This document shows positions 1 to 7,667 of a stretch of 64,000 nucleotides of DNA, piece after piece. Location of the stretch: assembly GCF_021531595.1 (NCBI RefSeq), contig NZ_JADYUD010000009.1, forward strand, positions 1 to 64,000, written 5' to 3'. The notes under the pieces were generated by a model. That model searched no databases. It was not told the origin of the DNA and saw nothing but the letters and a program-made list of their open reading frames with translations. Both the position numbers and the translations under genes were made by a program. This stretch comes from Fusobacterium perfoetens. Its GTDB lineage: Bacteria > Fusobacteriota > Fusobacteriia > Fusobacteriales > Fusobacteriaceae. Each line of letters begins with the position of its first letter. Within the stretch, counting starts at the first letter, position 1.

Positions 1-45
1 GTATCAGAAATAACTAAATAGTAAAACCCTAATGGGTATAGTAAG

Positions 46-74
46 AAGAGAAGGAGAAATCCTTCTCTTTTTTT
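46..74 (+). terminator. Intrinsic terminator of an upstream gene
   Basis: A 10-bp stem (AAGAGAAGGA / TCCTTCTCTT) with a GAAA tetraloop runs into a T-tract. In one frame the first 21 bases read as the last codons of a gene ending VSEITK-stop, so this is probably the terminator of a gene whose body lies outside the window; that tail is too short to identify. Confidence 0.85.
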
Positions 75-124
75 GTATATATAATAAAAATATTCTAAAG
101 AATTTTACTTTTTTTATTTTTATT

Positions 125-153
125 TTCATAATATGAAAAATAAATGATATAAT
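125..153 (+). promoter_or_regulatory. Putative promoter of the ACT/UPF0210 pair
   Basis: TATAAT at 148-153 has a weak -35 (TTCATA, 125-130) with a 17-bp spacer. It lies about 75 bp before the ACT-domain gene. The -10 is perfect but the -35 is poor, so this is tentative. Confidence 0.4.
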
Positions 154-226
154 AAAATAAATATATATGTGATTGTTTTTAAACAGGAAAAAATTCTAAA
201 ATAAAAGAGAACTCAGGAGGTAAGCA

Positions 227-496
227 ATGAAGTGTATAATTACTGTTTTAGGAACAGATAAGGTTGGGATTATTGCAAAAGTTTGTACTTATTTATCAGA
301 AGTGAATATAAACATTCTTGATATTTCACAAACTATTGTAGATGGATACTTTAATATGATGATGATAGTTGATATATCTGAACCTTCAAAACCTATGGAA
401 ATGGTAAGTGAAGAATTATCTAAAATAGGAACAGACTTAGGTGTTATCATAACAATGCAACATGAAGATATTTTTAACTGCATGCACCGTATCTAA
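227..496 (+). CDS. ACT domain-containing protein (UPF0237 family)
   Basis: An 89-residue stand-alone ACT domain protein. The N-terminus has the ACT beta1-loop-alpha1 pattern TVLGTDKVGIIAKV (residues 6-19), followed by NILDISQTIVDGYFNMMMIV. ACT domains normally bind amino acids or other small ligands and regulate a partner enzyme; no catalytic residues are apparent. A strong AGGAGG ribosome site precedes the ATG. The gene lies 30 bp before the UPF0210 gene, and these two families are commonly paired, so it probably senses a ligand for that protein. The ligand is unknown. Confidence 0.85.
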   Translation: MKCIITVLGTDKVGIIAKVCTYLSEVNINILDISQTIVDGYFNMMMIVDISEPSKPMEMVSEELSKIGTDLGVIITMQHEDIFNCMHRI

Positions 497-526
497 AAAA
501 TAATCTAAAACCAGAGGAGGACTTCT

Positions 527-1885
527 ATGATTTCCAGAGTAGAGATTCAGGAAACTAACCGTATGATAGCTGAAGCTAAGCTTGATGTGCGTACAATAAC
601 AATGGGGATAAGTCTTATAGACTGTGCAGATCCTGATGTAGAAAAATTTAATGAAAATATATATAAAAAAATAACAACTTATGCAAAAGATTTAGTAAAA
701 GTTGGAGATGAAATAGCAAAACAATTTGGAATACCAGTTGTAAACAAAAGAATATCCGTTACTCCTATAGCAATAGCAGCAGCAGGATGCAAAACAGATT
801 CTTATGTAAGTATTGCTAAAACTCTTGATAAAGCTGCTGAAGTGTGTGGAGTAAACTTTATAGGTGGATTTTCAGCTCTTGTTCAAAAAGGATGTACACC
901 TTCTGATAAAATTCTTATAGATTCTATTCCAGAGGCTATGGCTGTAACAGAAAGAGTATGTTCATCTGTAAATGTTGGAACTTCAAGAAATGGTCTTAAT
1001 ATGGATGCTATAAAAAGAATGGGAGAAATAATAAAAGAGACAGCTGAACTTACAAAAGACAGAGATTGCCTAGGATGTGCAAAACTTGTTGTATTCTGTA
1101 ATGCAGTTGAAGACAACCCATTTATGGCAGGAGCATTCCACGGAGTTGGAGAAGCAGACTGTGTAATAAATGTAGGTGTAAGTGGACCGGGAGTTGTAAA
1201 AAGAGCTCTTATGGAAGTAAGAGATGGGGATTTTGAAATGCTTTGTGAGACAGTTAAGAAAACAGCATTTAAAATAACAAGAGTTGGTCAGATAGTTGCT
1301 CAGGAAGCTGCTAGAAGATTAAATGTACCTTTTGGAATAATAGATTTATCTCTTGCTCCTACTCCAGCTGTTGGAGATAGTATAGGAGAAATATTCCAAG
1401 AAATGGGGTTAGAACAAGCAGGAGCACCAGGAACAACAGCAGCTCTTGCAATTCTTAACGATAATGTTAAAAAAGGTGGAGTAATGGCGTCATCTTATGT
1501 AGGAGGACTTAGTGGAGCGTTTATTCCTGTAAGTGAAGATCACGCTATGATAGAAGCAGCAACAGTTGGTGCTCTTACTCTTGAAAAACTTGAAGCGATG
1601 ACTTGTGTATGTTCAGTAGGACTTGATATGATAGCTATTCCTGGAGATACATCAGCAGCTACAATTTCAGGAATTATTGCTGATGAATCTGCAATAGGAA
1701 TGATTAACAATAAAACAACAGCAGCAAGACTTATTCCTGTAATAGGTAAAGGTGTGGGAGAAACAGTAGAATTTGGTGGTCTTCTTGGATATGCACCTAT
1801 TATGCCTGTAAATAAATTCAGCTGTGAAAACTTTATAAAAAGAGGGGGAAGAGTTCCTGCTCCAATTCACAGTTTTAAAAACTAA
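527..1885 (+). CDS. PFL family protein (UPF0210/DUF711)
   Basis: A 452-residue cytosolic protein of the UPF0210 family, full length for the family. It is rich in Gly/Ala with conserved-looking patches such as [15 protein letters not shown] (about 95-109) and [19 protein letters not shown] (about 325-343). It has distant similarity to glycyl-radical/PFL-fold proteins, which gave the family its name, but I see no clear glycyl-radical loop. The biochemical function is not established. It is in an operon behind the ACT-domain gene and ends at a strong terminator. Confidence 0.88.
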   Translation: MISRVEIQETNRMIAEAKLDVRTITMGISLIDCADPDVEKFNENIYKKITTYAKDLVKVGDEIAKQFGIPVVNKRISVTPIAIAAAGCKTDSYVSIAKTLDKAAEVCGVNFIGGFSALVQKGCTPSDKILIDSIPEAMAVTERVCSSVNVGTSRNGLNMDAIKRMGEIIKETAELTKDRDCLGCAKLVVFCNAVEDNPFMAGAFHGVGEADCVINVGVSGPGVVKRALMEVRDGDFEMLCETVKKTAFKITRVGQIVAQEAARRLNVPFGIIDLSLAPTPAVGDSIGEIFQEMGLEQAGAPGTTAALAILNDNVKKGGVMASSYVGGLSGAFIPVSEDHAMIEAATVGALTLEKLEAMTCVCSVGLDMIAIPGDTSAATISGIIADESAIGMINNKTTAARLIPVIGKGVGETVEFGGLLGYAPIMPVNKFSCENFIKRGGRVPAPIHSFKN

Positions 1886-1901
1886 AGAATATAATGTTTT
1901 T

Positions 1902-1931
1902 GGCTGGAAGAAATTTCTTTCAGCCTTTTTT
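1902..1931 (+). terminator. Terminator after the UPF0210 gene
   Basis: GGCTGGAAGAAA pairs with TTTCTTTCAGCC (11 of 12, the odd pair G-T), followed by a run of T. It ends the ACT/UPF0210 operon. Confidence 0.85.
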
Positions 1932-1997
1932 ATATTAATATTATAAAATTTTATAAATTATAGTAATAAAAAGTTTCAAATTATAGAAGGAGAGAGT

Positions 1998-2813
1998 ATG
2001 TACAAAGGAGATTCACATGTTCACAGCAGATTTTCTGCAGATTCAAAGGAGAAATTAGAAAATATATTTGAAAAAGCTGTTGAACTTGGGCTTGATGAAA
2101 TAACAATAACAGATCATATGGATTTTGCAGATAGGGAAGAAGATGATCTTTTTGTTTTTGATATTGATGAGTATGTTAAAACATTAAATACTTATAAACA
2201 AAAATATAAAGATAAATTAATTATAAAAATTGGTGTTGAAGTAGGGATACAACCTCATTTATATAAAAGATATGAACCAGTTTTAAAAGCAAATTGCTGG
2301 GATTTTATAATAGGTTCATCTCATTCTGTTGATCATATGGATGTAGGATATAATGATATTTATTTAAAATATAAAACGAAAAATGAAGTTCATAGAAGAT
2401 ATTTTGAAACAATCTTAGAAAATCTTGATATATATCATGATATAAGTGTATATGGACATCTTGATTTTATAAGAAGATATGGGGGAGGAGTACATTCAGA
2501 TCATAAAATTATAGATTTAGAGCTTCATAAAGAACTTATAGATAAAATTTTAAAAAAATTAATTTCAAAAAATATAGGAATAGAAATAAATACTTCAGGA
2601 ATAAGATATGGAGTAGGAGATTTTCATCCGTGCAGAGAAATTCTTGCAAGATATAAAGAACTTGGGGGAAAAATTATAACAATAGGATCAGATGCACATA
2701 GGGCAGAAGATATTGCAAAAGATTTTGGAGAGGCAAAAGAACTTTTAAAATCTTTAGGATATAAATATTTTTGTACTTTTACAAATAGAAAACTAGAGTT
2801 TAAAGAACTTTAA
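1998..2813 (+). CDS. PHP-domain histidinol-phosphatase family protein
   Basis: A 271-residue PHP-fold metal-dependent phosphoesterase resembling HisJ-type histidinol-phosphatases. Metal-binding landmarks are visible: HVHS (residues 7-10), TDHMDF near residue 38, an EVG segment after beta-strand 3, GSSHSVDH about residue 109, YGHLDFIRRYG, and GSDAH near the C-terminus. HisJ enzymes dephosphorylate L-histidinol phosphate, but no other his gene is nearby, so another phosphoester substrate is possible. It has a good GGAG site (AAGGAGAGAG) and sits as a single gene between a terminator and tsaD. Confidence 0.82.
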   Translation: MYKGDSHVHSRFSADSKEKLENIFEKAVELGLDEITITDHMDFADREEDDLFVFDIDEYVKTLNTYKQKYKDKLIIKIGVEVGIQPHLYKRYEPVLKANCWDFIIGSSHSVDHMDVGYNDIYLKYKTKNEVHRRYFETILENLDIYHDISVYGHLDFIRRYGGGVHSDHKIIDLELHKELIDKILKKLISKNIGIEINTSGIRYGVGDFHPCREILARYKELGGKIITIGSDAHRAEDIAKDFGEAKELLKSLGYKYFCTFTNRKLEFKEL

Positions 2814-2914
2814 AATTTATTTTATTATAGAAATATTATAAATATGATATAATAAAAAAATGAAATAATTGCTAGATAGAAAAATCTTCTGTCTTATAAA
2901 AGCGGGGTGAAAAG

Positions 2915-3928
2915 ATGTTAATTTTAGGAATAGAATCATCATGTGATGAGACTTCTATTGCAGTTGTAAGAGATGGAAAAGAAATACTTTCAAATAATAT
3001 ATCTTCTCAGATAGAGATTCATAAAGAATATGGAGGAGTTGTTCCAGAAATAGCTTCAAGACAGCATATAAAAAATATTGCAGCTATTCTTGATGAAAGT
3101 TTAGCTCAGGCTGGAGTTACTCTTGATGATATAGATTATATAGCAGTTACTTATGCACCAGGACTTATAGGAGCTCTTCTTGTAGGCGTTTCTTTTGCAA
3201 AAGGTCTTTCTTATGGACATAATATTCCTCTTGTTCCAGTTCATCATATAAAAGGACATATATATGCAAATTTTGCAGAACATGATGTAAAACTTCCATG
3301 TATAGCTTTAGTAGTATCAGGAGGACATACTAATATTATTTATATAGATGAAAATCATAAGTTTACTAACTTAGGAGGAACTCTTGATGATGCTGTAGGA
3401 GAGACTATGGATAAAGTGGCAAGAGTAATAGGAATTGGTTATCCAGGAGGGCCTGTAATAGATAGAATGTATTATGAAGGAAATCCTGATTTCTTAAAAA
3501 TTCCTGAACCTAAAGTTGGAGAATATGAGTTTAGTTTTTCTGGAGTGAAAACAAATGTTATCAATTATGTAAATAAGATGAGAATGAAGGGAGAAGAATT
3601 TAAAAAAGAAGATCTTGCAGCTTCTCTTCAAAAAACTGTAGTAGATATTTTATGTAAAAAAGTTTTAAAAGCTTGTGAAGATAAAAATGTAAAGCAAATA
3701 ATTATAGCTGGTGGAGTAGCAGCAAACTCACTTTTAAGAAGTGAACTTAAAGAAAAAGGAGGAAAACTTGGAATAGATGTAAGTTATCCTTCAATGAAGC
3801 TTTGCACAGACAATGGAGCTATGATAGCAATAGCTGCATATCATAAACTTATGAATGGTTATAAACCAGAGGAAAATCTTTCTCTTAATGGGATAGCAAC
3901 TTTAAATATTGCTGATGAAAAAGAATAA
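2915..3928 (+). CDS. tsaD: tRNA N6-adenosine threonylcarbamoyltransferase TsaD
   Basis: TsaD transfers the threonylcarbamoyl group to A37 of ANN-decoding tRNAs with TsaB and TsaE. The 337-residue length is normal. It starts MLILGIESSCDET, has the iron/zinc-binding HHIKGH motif (H111 and H115), SGGHTNI, and the C-terminal GGVAANSLLR and CTDNGAMIA blocks of the ASKHA fold. A good AGCGGGGTG-type ribosome site precedes the ATG. It stands alone between terminators; tsaB/tsaE are not in the window. Confidence 0.97.
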   Translation: MLILGIESSCDETSIAVVRDGKEILSNNISSQIEIHKEYGGVVPEIASRQHIKNIAAILDESLAQAGVTLDDIDYIAVTYAPGLIGALLVGVSFAKGLSYGHNIPLVPVHHIKGHIYANFAEHDVKLPCIALVVSGGHTNIIYIDENHKFTNLGGTLDDAVGETMDKVARVIGIGYPGGPVIDRMYYEGNPDFLKIPEPKVGEYEFSFSGVKTNVINYVNKMRMKGEEFKKEDLAASLQKTVVDILCKKVLKACEDKNVKQIIIAGGVAANSLLRSELKEKGGKLGIDVSYPSMKLCTDNGAMIAIAAYHKLMNGYKPEENLSLNGIATLNIADEKE

Positions 3929-3954
3929 AAAAAGAGGCATATGCCTCTTTTTTT
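3929..3954. terminator. Bidirectional terminator between tsaD and the DUF1576 gene
   Basis: A near-perfect palindrome, AAAGAGGCATATGCCTCTTT with A/T tracts on both sides, lies between two convergent genes and overlaps both stop-codon neighbourhoods. It can serve both strands. Confidence 0.9.
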
Positions 3955-5281
3955 ATTCATCATCTTTTACTTTTCTTTTTTCAATAATAGACATAATTTC
4001 TTTTCTTTTTTTCAAAAACTGCATTTCTCTTTTTGCAGCCTGTGAGTTTACAGTTCTTACAATAGGAAGCATAAATCCTGCTACAATACCAGCAGAGAAA
4101 CCATTATTATAAAGATTCATTCCTCCATGAAGGACTCCTATACTGTTTACAACAGCAAGGTGAAGCCATCCTGCTACAAATCCCCAGAACATTCCAAAAA
4201 CGCCTGTTATAGGGGCTAGAGAGGTTCCAAAAAGCCCTGAAAGAGCAAGTGTGAAATAATCATAGCTGCCACTTGTAACTCCTGCAAACAGAACTCCAAG
4301 AAGTATAGGAAGTGTATTGAGATAAGTTTTTCCATGTGCAGAAAAGCCAACAACAGTAAATACTCCTGCAAGCATAGGACCGTTAAGTGTCTGTCCTAAA
4401 AGAAGAGGAAAAGCTATAGCAATAAATCCCATGACTCCCATATTTATAAAAGTCAGTCCAAATCCATATTTTTCAACAAAATCTGCTTCAAGTCCACTGT
4501 CACAGCAAAGTTTCTTATAACCTTTGAAAGAGCAGTTGTTAATGAAAAATCCATTTATTATAAGAAGAATAAAGATACTGCTGCATATAATTTTTAAAGC
4601 TGGATCAAATTCTGTAGACAATAGTCTTCGTGAAGCAACTTCAAACCCATATGTTTTAAGGATACTGTTAAAAACAGCTCCTAAGATACCTGCAGTAAAT
4701 CCAAGGTTATAAAGGTTATATCCTTCATGGAAAGTTTTCATTTTTGCTGCAAGAGGGGTTATGATAAATCCTATAATTATCCCAAGAGAAACAGCATTTA
4801 AATAAGAAAACTCAAATGTATTTGTTCTGAAAGCTATCTCACTGATAAAAGGTGCAAGGGCACTGGCAAAGGATACAGGAACAAAAACATCTCTGAACAT
4901 TATTCCTTCATATTTACTGTAAAGAATTCCACCTATATATATAGGGAGAATATTTAAAATATTTTTTCCAAAAAAAGAAAATCCAAATGTAGTAAACATT
5001 GATGCAAGAATAAGACCATTTATTTTTATATTTAAAATTCTTATAAGGAAAAGATTAAAGAAAAAAATAAGTGTTGAGTTTAAAAAACCAGCCCCTATTC
5101 CTCCTATAACAAGAAAATCTGTAATAAGAGCTGCAGGGGAACTTATAATTTTAATCAGTCCTTCAAAAACATTTTCTTTTAGACGAAAAACATAACAGCT
5201 GAATGCAAAAACAGTAATTGCAAAAAGAGTCACTGCAAGTTCATAAATTCTTACTTCTCTTTCTCCCTTAAAATTATCCAA
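3953..5281 (-). CDS. DUF1576 integral membrane protein
   Basis: A 442-residue polytopic membrane protein, roughly 10-12 hydrophobic segments, matching the DUF1576 family of unknown function. An internal duplication is visible: residues 89-120 (ILASMFTTFGFSFFGKN...) match 300-331 (MLAGVFTVVGFSAHGKT...), and GYNLYNLGFTAGI (187-199) matches GMNLYNNGFSAGI (387-399). Two-fold repeats like this are typical of secondary transporters, so transport is a reasonable inference but the substrate is unknown. The C-terminus is a charged cytosolic tail. Ribosome site AGGAGG lies upstream of the start. Confidence 0.85.
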   Translation of the reverse strand: MDNFKGEREVRIYELAVTLFAITVFAFSCYVFRLKENVFEGLIKIISSPAALITDFLVIGGIGAGFLNSTLIFFFNLFLIRILNIKINGLILASMFTTFGFSFFGKNILNILPIYIGGILYSKYEGIMFRDVFVPVSFASALAPFISEIAFRTNTFEFSYLNAVSLGIIIGFIITPLAAKMKTFHEGYNLYNLGFTAGILGAVFNSILKTYGFEVASRRLLSTEFDPALKIICSSIFILLIINGFFINNCSFKGYKKLCCDSGLEADFVEKYGFGLTFINMGVMGFIAIAFPLLLGQTLNGPMLAGVFTVVGFSAHGKTYLNTLPILLGVLFAGVTSGSYDYFTLALSGLFGTSLAPITGVFGMFWGFVAGWLHLAVVNSIGVLHGGMNLYNNGFSAGIVAGFMLPIVRTVNSQAAKREMQFLKKRKEIMSIIEKRKVKDDE

Positions 5282-5412
5282 AAAATTCCTCCTTAAGATT
5301 AAAAACTATGTTAAACTGTATTGGTAAAAACTATTTCCTTATAAATTATATCTTATATCTGTATAAAAATGGTAGAAAAATTTAAAAAAAATAAAAAAGA
5401 GGTATATAAATT

Positions 5413-5694
5413 ATGAATGGAAGTTGTGATAAAATATGGTTTGTATATATGATAAGATGCTTTGATAACTCTATATATACTGGAATAACAACTGATGTTG
5501 AAAGAAGGTATAAAGAACATTGTGAAGGAAAAGGGGCAAAGTATACAAAAGTGAGAAAACCTAAAGAAATTTGTGCTTGTTTTAAAGTAAAAAATAGAAG
5601 TGAAGCTGGAAAATTAGAATATTTTATAAAAAATTTAACAAAAAAAGAAAAAGAAAATTTAATTTCAGGAGAAAAAATAAAAAAATTTTTCTAA
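5413..5694 (+). CDS. GIY-YIG domain protein (UPF0213 / YhbQ-like)
   Basis: A 93-residue small GIY-YIG nuclease-fold protein. FVYMIRCFDNSIYTGIT (residues 10-26) contains the VYMI...YTG form of the GIY-YIG signature, followed by DVERRYKEH with the conserved Arg and the KGAKYTK segment. The family is implicated in DNA metabolism, but its exact role is unsettled. The C-terminus is Lys-rich. It lies immediately upstream of the first tRNA array and has its own weak AGAGG ribosome site. Confidence 0.85.
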   Translation: MNGSCDKIWFVYMIRCFDNSIYTGITTDVERRYKEHCEGKGAKYTKVRKPKEICACFKVKNRSEAGKLEYFIKNLTKKEKENLISGEKIKKFF

Positions 5695-5815
5695 AATATG
5701 CAGAAGAACATTTAAAATTTAAAATAATTTTATAAATTTTTACATATGAAAACCATTGAAATTATTAGAAAAAAAAGATTGTAAAAAATTTTTTTATAAA
5801 TTTTTATTTTTTTTG

Positions 5816-5844
5816 TTGACAGAAAATAATATATATGGTATTAT
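5816..5844 (+). promoter_or_regulatory. Strong promoter of tRNA array 1
   Basis: TTGACA (5816-5821), 17-bp spacer, TATTAT (5839-5844), about 50 bp before the first tRNA. The block 5812-5859 aligns without gaps with 38109-38156 ahead of the second array, identical at 43 of 48 positions by eye, including an identical stretch ATTACTCTTGTCTTAAG around the predicted start site. Confidence 0.9.
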
Positions 5845-5892
5845 TACTCTTGTCTTAAGAAAACAGGTTTGAAAAAACACTGAACTTGAGAA

Positions 5893-5980
5893 GCCTGGAT
5901 GGCGGAACAGGTAGACGCACGGGACTTAAAATCCCGTGGTACTTAGTACCGTGCCGGTTCGATTCCGGCTCTAGGCACCA
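5893..5980 (+). tRNA. tRNA-Leu (TAA)
   Basis: The cloverleaf has a GCCTGGA/TCTAGGC acceptor stem, anticodon TAA in loop CTTAAAA, a long class-II variable arm and encoded CCA. It reads UUA, the leucine codon favoured in the highly expressed genes of this window. First gene of the array. Confidence 0.96.
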
Positions 5981-5983
5981 TTT

Positions 5984-6059
5984 CGCGGGGTAGAGCAGCT
6001 GGCAGCTCGTCGGGCTCATAACCCGAAGGTCATAGGTTCAAATCCTATCCCCGCCACCA
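5984..6059 (+). tRNA. Initiator tRNA-fMet (CAT)
   Basis: Anticodon CAT in loop CTCATAA, with GGG:CCC closing the anticodon stem, the initiator signature. The first acceptor pair is a C1-C72 mismatch, as required for initiators. CCA is encoded. Confidence 0.95.
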
Positions 6060-6097
6060 AAAATTTAATAGTAAAGTAGTGGTTCAATAACACATAT

Positions 6098-6173
<76 letters not shown>

Positions 6174-6178
6174 TATAT

Positions 6179-6254
6179 GCGTCATTAGCTCAGTAGGTAG
6201 AGCACACGACTTTTAATCGTGTTGTCACTGGTTCAAATCCAGTATGACGCACCA
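6179..6254 (+). tRNA. tRNA-Lys (TTT)
   Basis: Anticodon TTT in loop CTTTTAA; GCGTCAT/ATGACGC acceptor; encoded CCA. Identical to the copy at 38499-38574. Confidence 0.96.
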
Positions 6255-6259
6255 TTTAT

Positions 6260-6336
<77 letters not shown>

Positions 6337-6351
6337 TTATAAAAAACATAT

Positions 6352-6428
6352 GGATCTATAGCTCAGCTGGTTAGAGCACTCGGCTCATAACCGAGTGGTC
6401 ATTGGTTCGATTCCAATTAGATCCACCA
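6352..6428 (+). tRNA. tRNA with CAT anticodon (Ile2 or elongator Met)
   Basis: The anticodon CAT lies in loop CTCATAA with acceptor GGATCTA/TAGATCC and encoded CCA; it lacks the initiator signatures. The GGAyCT...AGrTCC acceptor and anticodon arm look more like bacterial lysidine-modified tRNA-Ile2 than elongator Met, but sequence by eye cannot settle this. Confidence 0.9.
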
Positions 6429-6435
6429 CTCAATT

Positions 6436-6510
6436 GCCCCGTTCGTTCAACGGTTAGGACATCAGATTTTCACTCTGGAAACAGGGGTTCGATTCCCCTA
6501 CGGGGTACCA
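6436..6510 (+). tRNA. tRNA-Glu (TTC)
   Basis: Anticodon TTC in loop TTTTCAC; acceptor GCCCCGT/ACGGGGT with a G-U first pair; encoded CCA. Confidence 0.95.
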
Positions 6511-6530
6511 TTACTTTATGAATAATGCAC

Positions 6531-6614
6531 GGAGAGCTATCCTAATTGGTAAGGAATCGGTCTTGAAAACCGACGCCGTAAGGCTTTAGAGTTCGAGTCT
6601 CTAGTTCTCCGCCA
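6531..6614 (+). tRNA. tRNA-Ser (TGA)
   Basis: Anticodon TGA in loop CTTGAAA; class-II variable arm; acceptor GGAGAGC/GTTCTCC; discriminator G; encoded CCA. It is 84 nt, short for tRNA-Ser, but the arms close. Confidence 0.94.
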
Positions 6615-6632
6615 TTTTTTTAAATAAAAACT

Positions 6633-6708
6633 GCTCAGATAGCTCAGTCGGTAGAGCAGGGGACTGAAAATCCCCGTGTCGGTGGTTCGATTCCGCCTCT
6701 GAGCACCA
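6633..6708 (+). tRNA. tRNA-Phe (GAA)
   Basis: Anticodon GAA in loop CTGAAAA; acceptor GCTCAGA/TCTGAGC; encoded CCA. Confidence 0.96.
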
Positions 6709-6725
6709 CTTAATTAAATATATAT

Positions 6726-6801
6726 GGTCGCATAGCTCAGTTGGGAGAGCACCTGCCTTACAAGCAGGGGGTCATAGGTTCAAGTCCTATTGTGACCACC
6801 A
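6726..6801 (+). tRNA. tRNA-Val (TAC)
   Basis: Anticodon TAC in loop CTTACAA; acceptor GGTCGCA/TGTGACC; encoded CCA. Confidence 0.96.
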
Positions 6802-6805
6802 TAAT

Positions 6806-6882
6806 GGGGGTGTAGCTCAGTTGGTTAGAGCGCCTGCCTGTCACGTAGGAGGTCGCGAGTTCGAATCTCGTCACTCCCGCCA
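6806..6882 (+). tRNA. tRNA-Asp (GTC)
   Basis: Anticodon GTC in loop CTGTCAC; acceptor GGGGGTG/CACTCCC; discriminator G; encoded CCA. Last gene of the 11-tRNA array. Confidence 0.96.
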
Positions 6883-6897
6883 TTATAAAAATATCAG

Positions 6898-6920
6898 GAC
6901 ACAAAACTGTGTCTTTTTTT
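6898..6920 (+). terminator. Terminator of tRNA array 1
   Basis: GACACA-AAAC-TGTGTC followed by seven T, 15 bp after the last tRNA. Confidence 0.88.
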
Positions 6921-6922
6921 AT

Positions 6923-7348
6923 TTATTCCTTTTTCCAAATCATAAAAAACTCTTTTTCACCAGTATTAGGATCAACAGTTTCTTTTTTTATTTTAAAGTT
7001 TTCTCTCTTATAAAAATTAACAGCTTTTATATTTTTAATATAGACATTTAAATTAAGTTCCGTTTTAAAAGTTTTTACAAAATTAAGGAGTTTTTTTCCT
7101 ATTCCTTTAGATTGTTCATCAGATTTTATAAATATTCCTGCTATATAATCATTATCCAATCCTATAAATCCAACAATCTTTTCATTCTTTTCATAAATAT
7201 ATACTTCAGCAAGAGGAAGAAGATTTTTTACAGTAGTTTCATTGCTTTTCCAATATTCTGGTGAAATGAAAAAATGAGTTTTAATATTTTCATTCAGCCA
7301 TATTTTAATAACTTCATCTAAGTCGGCATTGTTTAATTTTCTAATCAT
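6923..7348 (-). CDS. GNAT family N-acetyltransferase
   Basis: A 141-residue GNAT-fold acetyltransferase, similar in size to the YjaB/RimI-like group. The acetyl-CoA binding motif A is seen as IFIKSDEQSKGIGKKLL (about residues 92-108), followed by VYIKNIKAVNFYKRENF, the usual N-x2-A-x2-F/Y-Y-x2-x-G/N-F motif B. The substrate cannot be predicted. It converges on the tRNA array. The promoter must lie in the 7349-7667 gap shared with the divergent cysteine desulfidase gene. Confidence 0.85.
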   Translation of the reverse strand: MIRKLNNADLDEVIKIWLNENIKTHFFISPEYWKSNETTVKNLLPLAEVYIYEKNEKIVGFIGLDNDYIAGIFIKSDEQSKGIGKKLLNFVKTFKTELNLNVYIKNIKAVNFYKRENFKIKKETVDPNTGEKEFFMIWKKE

Positions 7349-7470
7349 ATTGTATCCTTTCGTAAATTTTAAGATATTTTTATTTTATCATATTTAAAAA
7401 ATGTATAAAATAAGTTTAAAAAAACTTTTTTAGAACAAAAATAAAAAAAATAATAAAATATATAATTAAA

Positions 7471-7534
7471 TTTTCAATTTGAAAAAATATATAATTTATA
7501 ATTTTCAAAATGAAAATTATTTTCAAAATGAAAA
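7471..7534. promoter_or_regulatory. Three stacked TTTTCA-N3-TGAAAA palindromes (probable operator array)
   Basis: Copies at 7471-7485 (spacer ATT), 7502-7516 (AAA) and 7520-7534 (AAA). Copies two and three are 18 bp apart and also create an inverse palindrome, TGAAAATTATTTTCA (7511-7525). They lie in the 319-bp divergent gap between the GNAT and cysteine desulfidase genes, about 70-130 bp above the most likely promoter of the latter. The rest of the gap (7349-7470 and 7535-7667) is plain AT-rich DNA plus a tentative TTTATT-17-TATTAT promoter at 7601-7629. Confidence 0.6.
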
Positions 7535-7667
7535 TTAAAATAAAAAATAAAAAAATGTAAATGATATATTAAAACAGAAGTTATGGTAAAAAAATATTTT
7601 TTTATTATGGCATAAAAATTGCTTATTATATAAGTGAATTATAAAATGAAAAATTTAGGAGGAAAAG

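Noticed and set aside
6821-7051. Plus-strand frame starting MVRAPACHVGGREFESRHS
   Set aside because: It begins inside tRNA-Asp and runs antisense through the GNAT gene; another tRNA-derived artefact.
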